Both the position numbers and the translations under genes were made by a program. From the NCBI GenBank assembly GCA_905211485.1, contig CAJMAW010000045.1, forward strand, positions 1-21,289: a DNA stretch of 21,289 nt, in the 5' to 3' direction. The notes beneath the pieces are model-generated. The model was not told the origin of the DNA, did not search any database, and saw only the letters and a list, made by a program, of their open reading frames with translations. Shown piece by piece: positions 6,964-13,500 of this stretch. This DNA is from an uncultured Lentisphaeria bacterium. Lineage in GTDB: Bacteria; Verrucomicrobiota; Lentisphaeria; Victivallales; UBA1829. Every line of letters starts with the position of its first letter. The stretch's first letter is position 1.

Positions 6964-7797
6964 TCATTGCCGCAGAGCGGAGGGGGAAATGCCGCGGTAT
7001 TTGCGGAAAAGCCGGGAAAAGTAGTGGGGATCGTCGTACCCGACTGCCGCGGCGATGTCTGAAATCTTTCTTGACTTTTCGTTTTTGAGCATTTCCGCTG
7101 CTTTTTTCAGACGCATTTCGATGAGAAGCTCTTTGAAGGAGCAGTGATATTTTCCTCTCAGGTAATGAGTCAGGCCGGAAACGCTCATGCCGACCTGTTT
7201 GGCCGTTTCCGCAAGAGTCAGCTGGGAGCTGAGGTGTTTTTCGAGGTAACGCCTGATATCGGCGAACCGCCGATCTCCGGGGAGGCGCACCAGTTCCCTG
7301 GAGACGATGTAATTCAGCAGCATGGAAAAGAGTCCCGTGAAGTCCTCCAGTTCCTTTCCGGAGATTTTCGGGACGGCGAGGAATTCGCGCATGAGCCGTT
7401 CCCTGTCCGGATGCTTCCATACGCTTTCCGGAGGGATGTCCGTGGTGCGGAACTGTCCGAACATGATATATCCTGCGAGAGCGCCGTCAATGGAGACCGG
7501 GGCGATGATTTCATTGAGTCCTGCGTGGCATCGGTAACAGAGGGGGGAGTCGGAGTTCCGGGATTGTTTCTGATTTTCCGCATCGGTCCGGGAGCAGGCG
7601 TCGGGACCGAAGACGTCTCTGCGCATGCTGAGGCAGTAGGGGCAGGAGACGTCGTTTCTTCCGCGCTCGAGGAGAGTTCCGTCAGCACCGAAAAAGACGG
7701 CCTGGATTTTCATGACATTGGCAAAATGAGTCAGGAGCTGTTTGACCTCGTTGGTCAGAATGAGCTCGAAATCCGGATTTTCCCGTGCCTCTGACAT
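6964..7797 (-). CDS. AraC-family regulator with N-terminal PocR ligand-sensing domain
   Basis: 277 residues. The PocR-type sensor (about 10-165) is a PAS-like domain that in related regulators binds small hydrocarbon or sugar-derived ligands. It carries five cysteines: C52-x2-C55, C68, and C87-x2-C90, followed by GLNEIIAPVSIDGALAGYIMFGQF. The C-terminal double helix-turn-helix (about 178-275) has IRRYLEKHLSSQLTLAETAK, MSVSGLTHYLRGKYHCSFKELL, and the family signature ISDIAAAVGYDDPHYFSRLF ending GISPSALR. The start at 7797 is chosen because AAAGGAGG lies 8-10 bases upstream; an in-frame extension to 7884 runs through the promoter. It is divergent from the dehydrogenase/isomerase operon, so control of that operon and of itself is the natural inference. 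The ligand is unknown. Confidence 0.9.
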   Translation of the reverse strand: MSEARENPDFELILTNEVKQLLTHFANVMKIQAVFFGADGTLLERGRNDVSCPYCLSMRRDVFGPDACSRTDAENQKQSRNSDSPLCYRCHAGLNEIIAPVSIDGALAGYIMFGQFRTTDIPPESVWKHPDRERLMREFLAVPKISGKELEDFTGLFSMLLNYIVSRELVRLPGDRRFADIRRYLEKHLSSQLTLAETAKQVGMSVSGLTHYLRGKYHCSFKELLIEMRLKKAAEMLKNEKSRKISDIAAAVGYDDPHYFSRLFRKYRGISPSALRQ

Positions 7798-7840
7798 CTT
7801 TCCGTCCTCCTTTGTTTCAACCTCTGTTCTGAGATAAAAT

Positions 7841-7869
7841 AGCATAATTTGCCGGAAAATCCACCTGAA
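7841..7869 (-). promoter_or_regulatory. Candidate promoter of the AraC gene
   Basis: Read on the minus strand, -35 TTCAGG (7864-7869) and -10 TATGCT (7841-7846) are spaced by 17 bases. The -35 is moderate and overlaps an inverted-repeat arm at 7866-7874, which would suit autoregulation. Confidence 0.45.
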
Positions 7870-7919
7870 TGCCATTGTGTTCATTTACAAATCGTTGCCA
7901 TTCAGTATAATCATGAATG
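7866..7919. promoter_or_regulatory. Operator-like cluster of TGAATG motifs between divergent genes
   Basis: TGAATGCCA (7866-7874) and TGCCATTCA (7896-7904) form a near-perfect inverted pair (one mismatch, 21-base gap). A third TGAATG (7914-7919) makes CATTCA-N9-TGAATG around the plus-strand -10. TGCCATT also occurs as a direct repeat (7870-7876, 7896-7902). Arms overlap both divergent promoters, the expected place for AraC-family binding. Confidence 0.5.
7884..7911 (+). promoter_or_regulatory. Sigma-70-type promoter of the dehydrogenase/isomerase operon
   Basis: A -35 TTTACA (7884-7889) and perfect -10 TATAAT (7906-7911) are separated by 16 bases. Transcription would start near 7918, leaving a leader of about 134 bases before the ATG at 8052. 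The leader contains GCAGAC three times (7960, 7970, 7981), spaced by 10 and 11 bases. Confidence 0.7.
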
Positions 7920-8051
7920 CTCTGGAATGCCCGGGCGGTCCTTCCACGCCGAAGGGCCCGCAGACGGGCGCAGACTGCCTGCAGACGAAACACGGACACA
8001 CGGACGGCAAGGGAAAAACAAGGAGACGCTCAAAACAAAGGAGAGACGGCG

Positions 8052-9104
8052 ATGCAGAAAGTGAGAATCGGACTGATCGGACTCGGATTCATGGGAACGA
8101 CGCATTTCAGAATTTACAAAAATCTTCCGGATGCGGAAGTGGTGGCTCTTGCGGACGTCGATCCCGTAAAGCGGAAAGGAGATGTCCGCTCGGTAAGCGG
8201 GAACATCGGGGCGGGGGACAATTCCGTACCGCTGGATCTTTCCGGGATCCGCGTCTACGAAGACGCTCTGGGAATGATCCGTTCGGGCGGACTCGACATG
8301 GTGGACATCTGTGTCCCGACCCCTTTCCACAAAGCGTACATCCTGGCGGCTCTTTCCGCAGGTCTGCACACCTTTTCGGAAAAACCGCTCTGCAGGAACC
8401 GGGGCGAAATGCTGGAAATTGCAGATGCCGTGAAGAAAAGCGGACGTTTCTTCAATGTCGGGCTCTGCATCCGCGCCTGGCCGGAATACCGCTGGACCCT
8501 GGAGCGTTTCCGTTCGGGAGAATTCGGGAAAGTGCTTTCCGCCGGGCTGAGAAGAATTTCTCCGTCCGTGGCGGGAACTTCCTGGAACGACTGGTTCATG
8601 AAGGAGGAAATGTCCGGCGGGGCGCTTCTGGATATGCACATGCACGACACGGATACGGTCCGCTATTTCTTCGGGAGGCCTCTTGCCGTCACGAGCTTCG
8701 GAGCACGCGGACTCGTCAGCGACTCCGGAATCGACCGGATCCTGACTTCCTATTCCTTCCCGGACGGGTCCCTGATCAGCGCGGAAGGAAACTGGGGCAT
8801 GGCACGGACAGTTCCTTTTGAAATGAGTTTCCAGATGATTTTCGAGAAGGCGACCGTCTGCTTTGAAGGAAGCGGACTCAAGATCTACTGGAACGACGGC
8901 AGAACGGAATCCTCCTCCCCCGCGGATCCCGCCTTCCCCACCGGATGGCATTGCGAACTGGCCTATTTCGTCGAATGTGTGAAACGCGGCATTCGGCCGG
9001 ACCGCTATCAGAACCTTCAGGAAATTCTGGATTCCTTCTGCATCGTTCTGGCGGAGGAAGAATCGGTCAAAACAGGGAAAACTGTGGAGGTGAAATATGT
9101 ATAA
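8052..9104 (+). CDS. Gfo/Idh/MocA family NAD(P)-dependent oxidoreductase
   Basis: 350 residues. The family oxidises or reduces sugars, inositols and similar polyols. The Rossmann start is IGLIGLGFMGTTH (GxGxxG), then VVALADVDP, PTPFHKAYILAAL and the family's EKP motif with catalytic-type K111 (SEKPLC). The C-terminal domain carries GGALLDMHMHDTD around D194-H196-H198-D199, corresponding to the active-site D-x-x-x-H region. The length is normal. The ATG at 8052 has AAAGGAGAG about 7 bases upstream; upstream in-frame codons overlap the promoter region and are rejected. Its stop overlaps the isomerase start by 8 bases, indicating translational coupling. With the isomerase and PocR-AraC gene it forms a sugar or inositol catabolic unit. 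The exact substrate cannot be read from sequence. Confidence 0.9.
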   Translation: MQKVRIGLIGLGFMGTTHFRIYKNLPDAEVVALADVDPVKRKGDVRSVSGNIGAGDNSVPLDLSGIRVYEDALGMIRSGGLDMVDICVPTPFHKAYILAALSAGLHTFSEKPLCRNRGEMLEIADAVKKSGRFFNVGLCIRAWPEYRWTLERFRSGEFGKVLSAGLRRISPSVAGTSWNDWFMKEEMSGGALLDMHMHDTDTVRYFFGRPLAVTSFGARGLVSDSGIDRILTSYSFPDGSLISAEGNWGMARTVPFEMSFQMIFEKATVCFEGSGLKIYWNDGRTESSSPADPAFPTGWHCELAYFVECVKRGIRPDRYQNLQEILDSFCIVLAEEESVKTGKTVEVKYV

Positions 9105-9954
9105 GGCTTTGAATTACTGGGTGTTCGGAGGATTTGAAGGAGTCAGGACACCCTTTGAAATGATCGACTTCGGGGCGGAAACCGGGCTGGACGGCGTGGA
9201 ATTGACCGTCGGCGACGCGCTGAAACGCGGAATCACGGAAAAGGAATGCCGCGAAATCAGACAATATGCCGATTCCAGAAAGATCGGACTGCGCACACTC
9301 GCAACAGGGTTCTACTGGACCACCTCGCTCGCTTCCGCATGCGGAAAGGAACGGGCGGAGGCCATTGAGTTCACAAAAGAGTATTTGAACATTGCTTCGT
9401 GGATCAGGGTGGAGACAATCCTGGTGATCCCCGGGGCGACACGCGTCGCATGGGATGAAACCCGGCCGGTGATGAGTTACAGGGAAGTCTGGGAGAATTC
9501 GGTTCTTTCTCTCCGCGAAGTGCTCCCGCTTGCGGAAAAGCTTCAGGTGAACATCGCACTGGAAAATGTCTGGAACCGTTTTCTTCTCTCGCCCATGGAA
9601 TGGAAAATGTATCTCGATCAGTTCCATCATCCCAGACTCGGCATGTACCTGGATGCGGGAAACTGCTGCTATATCGGCAGGGCTCAGGATTATGTGGAAA
9701 TCCTTTCCGGAAGAGTGAAGGCTCTCCATCTGAAGAATTTCACGGAAACAGACTGCTGCGGAGGATTGCACGGATTCGGGGACGACCTCCTTTCTGGAAA
9801 CGTCGATTTCCGTGCCCTGTTCGAGGCCCTCGGGAAAATAGATTATCAGGGACCCGTGACGGTCGAAATGATTCCTTTCTCCCGTCTGCCGGATCTTGTG
9901 CTTCCGGATGAGGCACTGGCCAGGGACAGCGTCCGGAAACTTCTCTCCCTATGA
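9097..9954 (+). CDS. Sugar phosphate isomerase/epimerase-like TIM-barrel protein (AP endonuclease 2 family)
   Basis: 285 residues. Members include xylose-isomerase-like enzymes, inosose dehydratase (IolE), hydroxypyruvate isomerase and hexulose epimerases, all single-domain barrels using one divalent metal. Metal-site residues visible are E156 (IALENVWNRF), D186 (YLDAGNC), H211 (ALHLKNF) and E257 (TVEM). The start includes LDGVELTVGDALKRG, the usual second-strand Glu region. GGAGG lies 6 bases upstream of the ATG at 9097, inside the end of the dehydrogenase gene. The 8-base overlap implies one transcript and coupled translation. The pairing of a Gfo/Idh/MocA enzyme with this fold is common in inositol and keto-sugar pathways, so 3-keto-sugar or inosose processing is a reasonable but unproven guess. 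Confidence 0.87.
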   Translation: MYKALNYWVFGGFEGVRTPFEMIDFGAETGLDGVELTVGDALKRGITEKECREIRQYADSRKIGLRTLATGFYWTTSLASACGKERAEAIEFTKEYLNIASWIRVETILVIPGATRVAWDETRPVMSYREVWENSVLSLREVLPLAEKLQVNIALENVWNRFLLSPMEWKMYLDQFHHPRLGMYLDAGNCCYIGRAQDYVEILSGRVKALHLKNFTETDCCGGLHGFGDDLLSGNVDFRALFEALGKIDYQGPVTVEMIPFSRLPDLVLPDEALARDSVRKLLSL

Positions 9955-10000
9955 TCCCCCCCCGGCTGAAGAGGAAGATGGAAGAATCAGAATAAAAATA

Positions 10001-10051
10001 GGCCCTCTGCTTTTTCAATTTCAGATTTTCAGATTGAAGAAGCAGAGGGCC
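10001..10051. terminator. Long 19-bp stem-loop after the isomerase operon
   Basis: The arms at 10001-10019 and 10033-10051 pair over 19 bp with a single G-U and a 13-base loop. The outer part is GGCCCTCTGC / GCAGAGGGCC. The T-rich tract lies on the minus-strand side (TATTTTTATT), while the plus side runs into CGCATTCGG. As a terminator it is therefore best formed for minus-strand transcripts, but it may also end or stabilise the operon mRNA 47 bases after its stop codon. Confidence 0.65.
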
Positions 10052-10118
10052 CGCATTCGGCAGACAGAAACGAGATCCCCTCCCGGAATGCAAAAAATAA
10101 CGAATTCTTCTGCCGGAC

Positions 10119-10147
10119 TTGCAAAAAAGTTTTTCCAGAGATATACT
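10119..10147 (+). promoter_or_regulatory. Sigma-70-type promoter, probably for the hybrid kinase
   Basis: A -35 TTGCAA (10119-10124), 17-base spacer, and -10 TATACT (10142-10147). A start near 10154 would give a leader of about 390 bases before the kinase ATG, which is long for a bacterial mRNA. Confidence 0.6.
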
Positions 10148-10176
10148 TCCCGAAATGAGAAAAGCGGAAGCGGACG

Positions 10177-10198
10177 TCATTCATTGAGTGATGAATGA
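10177..10198. repeat. Perfect 8-bp inverted repeat in the kinase leader
   Basis: TCATTCAT-N6-ATGAATGA. The core CATTCA-N8-TGAATG resembles CATTCA-N9-TGAATG around the -10 of the AraC-linked operon (7899-7919). It may therefore be a related binding site or simply a small hairpin. Confidence 0.5.
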
Positions 10199-10201
10199 GG
10201 G

Positions 10202-10231
10202 TGTGACAGATGTGGTTCTGTGACTGATGTG
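10202..10231 (+). repeat. Direct repeat TGTGACNGATGTG, period 17
   Basis: Two copies at 10202-10214 and 10219-10231 differ only at one internal position. They lie downstream of the putative kinase promoter. Direct repeats of this size could be a protein binding site. They are not a CRP site, because the TGTGA words face the same way. Confidence 0.55.
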
Positions 10232-10543
10232 ATCCTTTTTCCATCATCTTGCTTTTCTCTCTTACCGCATCTTTTTCTTCCCGCTCCGTTTCCCGTCTTC
10301 GTGAAAAAATGAGAGGACCGGAGAGGGCTTGCAGCCTGAAGGGGAAAGATGTTTCTCATTATATCTGCAGATCCTGGCAGATCTATGGCGAGGAAAAAGA
10401 GCGGGAACGTGTGAAAAACCGTTTTTTGTTTTGATCCCATCTCATCCTGTCCTCCTGTCCGGAGGATGAGGAGAAGAAGGGAAAAGAAAGACAGGGAGAA
10501 GAAGAAGGGGAAGGGAAGGCGAGTCCTTCGGAGTGATGAGGCC

Positions 10544-13500
10544 ATGAGAAGACTTCGGGTGTTTCAGTTTTGTTTCATTCTGCTGTGTCTGTTTTCGTTT
10601 TTCCCCGGGGAAGCGGGGGTGCCTGCACACCGTGTCAAACGGATTTTGATGATTGATTCGTATGGGGAATCGGATTTGTGGTCCGGCAATCTGAAGAGGG
10701 CTTTTCAGAATTATCTGAACAGGCAGCATCTTCCGCTCAATTACGAGAATTATGAGCTGGGGGTGAGATATCAGCCGGGGATCCGTCCGGACGAGGCGGA
10801 TGTGATCGGACTCCAGGCGAAGCTCTCCTCGAAGGAATATGATCTGATCGTGGTTTCGAACAATGATGCGACGGATCTGTTTCTGAACGGACGCCTGGTT
10901 CCCCGGGAAGGGACGCCGATTCTTTCTCTGGCGTATCAGGGGAATCTCCGGGAAAGAATTCCGCCGGACCTGAATATGACGGGGGTGGAAACGCCGCTGA
11001 ACATGCCGGAAAACGCTCTGCTCGGCATGGAGCTTCAGCCTTCCGGAAGGCGCATTGTCTTCATTACGGGCGCCTTTGCCGACGGAAGGAAACAACAAAG
11101 TATCCTTCAGGAGATTTTTGCCCGGATCATGCACGGCCGTGAACTGTTTTTCCTGAGCGGATCGGAATACACCACGCAGGAAATGCTGGAGAGACTGAAC
11201 AGTTTTTCCCCAGAAGACACATTTCTTCTGTATCATTCCTGGAGCTCTTCCCGCGAGGAAGACCCGGAAAACAGCTATACGGTGCTCCCCCGGATTGCGG
11301 AACGTTTCCAGGGACTGATTCTCGGGAAATATCGCTGTTACAACACGCTGGGGGCGACCGGAGGAATTGTGGCTTCCGGCAGAGTCCAGGGCCGTATTGG
11401 CGGGGAAATGGGACTCCGGATTCTGCAGGGGGAAAAGGCGCGGGAGATTCCCGTGGTCAAGGCGGAAAGTCTGGCGGAATTCGATTATTCCGCGCTGAGG
11501 AAATGCGGGTATTCCCCCGCCCGGGTGAAGGAGCTCCCGATCCTGCGGGGGCGGACTGTAAAATTCCGGAGCGTGCCTGCCGGTTTCATTGCGCGGAATA
11601 TGGAGGAGCTGACGTATCTGGCGGTATTTGTGCTCTGTTTCTGTTTTTTTGTGATCGGAACCCTTCTGTACCGGGAAAAGACCGAAAGGAGGATCCGTCT
11701 GATCTTCGAGCATCTGCCGCTCGGGATCGGGGTGGCTGATTCCTCCGGGCGGGTGCTTTTTTCCCATGCGCAGGAAGATACGGCCTCGGTTTACCGGAAA
11801 CTTTCGCATATTGACGGTCTGCCTCCGGAGCTCCGGAAACTGTTCCCGGAGGCTCTTTCCCGCGTGTTTGCCACAGGGGAGGATCAGGAGCTTGATTATG
11901 AGTTTTCAGGGCGCTTCCGTCATGCGGGATTTCTGCGTCTTCCTGCGGGCAGCCAGTTCGGCGCGAATGCCGCAATGTGGTATTCCACGGATGTGACGGA
12001 ACTGCGCCAGGCGCATGCCGAGGCGGCTGAAATCGCGGAACGTTTCCGCCTGACGCTCGAATCCATCGGGGACGGCGTGATCGCCACGGATGCCTCCGAA
12101 AGAATCACCCTGGTCAATCCCGTGGCCTGCCGTTTCATGGGGATTCCGAGAGAGAAGGCGGAAGGACGGATCCTGAAGGATGTGTTTCATCTAGTCCGCC
12201 ATTATTCCGCTTCCGGCGGTCCGGCCGCGGAGAGACGGGAAAATGAGGTGGATTCCCCGTTGAGGGAAGCCCTTTCCAGCGGGAAAACCGTGGAACTTGC
12301 GGAGCATCTGATCCTGATCTCGGCGGATGGGACGCACCGCCATATCGCGGCGAGCGCCGCTCCGATCCGTCCTGCAGACGGGGGAATCGCTGGTGGAGTG
12401 CTCGTGTTCCGCGATGTGACAGAGGAATATGAAAAGCGCGATCAGCTGCGGAAAAACAGCATCATTCTGAAAAACATGGAAAAACTTGCGCAGATTGTCT
12501 GTTTTTCGTTCCGGGAGGACGGCCCGTTTACGATGTCTTCCGAGAACATGGGGGCGTTCTGGCCCGAGAAGGACGGCCACCCCCTTCCTCCTGAAGAATG
12601 GATTGCGCCCGAGGACCTGCCGCGTTTTCAGAGCGAGTGGTCCGGAATCCGGAGCGGAAAGACCAGTGAACTGAACGTTCTGTTTTCCGTCAACACCCCA
12701 TCCGGAAAACGCTACTATGAAATACGAATGGAACGCAGCGACGATCATTCCGGCGAAGGCAGGGAATTCTGCGGCGTCATTCAGGATATCACCCGCGCCC
12801 GGGAAAATGAAATCCGATACCGTGACAATCTCAATCTTCTCGGCAGCATCATGAACAATCTCCCGGGCTATCTCTTTGTGAAAAATGCCGACGACGATTT
12901 CCGCTATGTCATGTGCAATCACGGCTTTGAAAATCTGACAGGCGTCAAGTCCGAACGGGTCATCGGCCGTTTCGACCGCGACATCTTCACGCTCGACGAC
13001 GAAGCCGCCGAAAAATTCCGCCGCGACGACCTCAAGCTCCTGGAATCCGGCGGCAGCATGGACATGCGTGAATTCCTGACCAACGAAAACAATCAGAAAC
13101 TGGTTGTCCGCACGATCAAGAACGTCATCCGCCAGTCTAACGGCACCCGTCTCCTGATCGGGATGGGCATCGACATTTCCGACCAGTATGCTCTGGAAGA
13201 ACAGCAGAAACAGACGATCCGCCGCCTGAACGATTTTTCCAGAAGCGAACGCATCTTCAACGAGTCCCTGACACGCATCACTCTGGAAAACGATTTCAAC
13301 CGCGCTGTGAACGACATGCTCCGGATCATCGGCGAAAATGCCGGTGCCGACCGCTGTTATCTTGTCCGTCTCCGGGACGAAAACAGCAATCCCGTCGATT
13401 GCGAATACGAATGGGTGCGGGATTCCGCCACCGCTTCTTCTCCGCTGCCGCAGACTTCTCAGGAGCAGCCATCCCGGCAGTCCCCGCCGCAGCCGCGGCA

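Larger units (their letters stand above)
9955..10543. other. 589-base intergenic region upstream of the hybrid kinase
   Basis: No convincing protein gene. From left to right it contains a 19-bp stem-loop (10001-10051), a near-consensus promoter (10119-10147), an 8-bp inverted repeat (10177-10198), a 13-base direct repeat with 17-base period (10202-10231), a GCAGATC direct repeat near 10365-10381, and a purine-rich run (10460-10525) before the kinase start. Confidence 0.6.

Noticed and set aside
10155..10187. Ten-codon leader peptide (MRKAEADVIH) after the kinase promoter
   Set aside because: No RBS and almost at the predicted transcription start, with no run of a regulatory amino acid. Not supportable.
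10466..10543. Upstream extension of the kinase (Arg/Lys-rich 26 residues)
   Set aside because: It would bury the signal sequence behind a highly charged stretch encoded by a purine tract. The ATG at 10544 has an acceptable RBS and gives a normal signal peptide.
9740..10545. Minus-strand small open frames (9740-10180, 10177-10545) in the kinase leader region
   Set aside because: They cross the long stem-loop and promoter, have low-complexity sequence, and show no RBS or homology that I can see.
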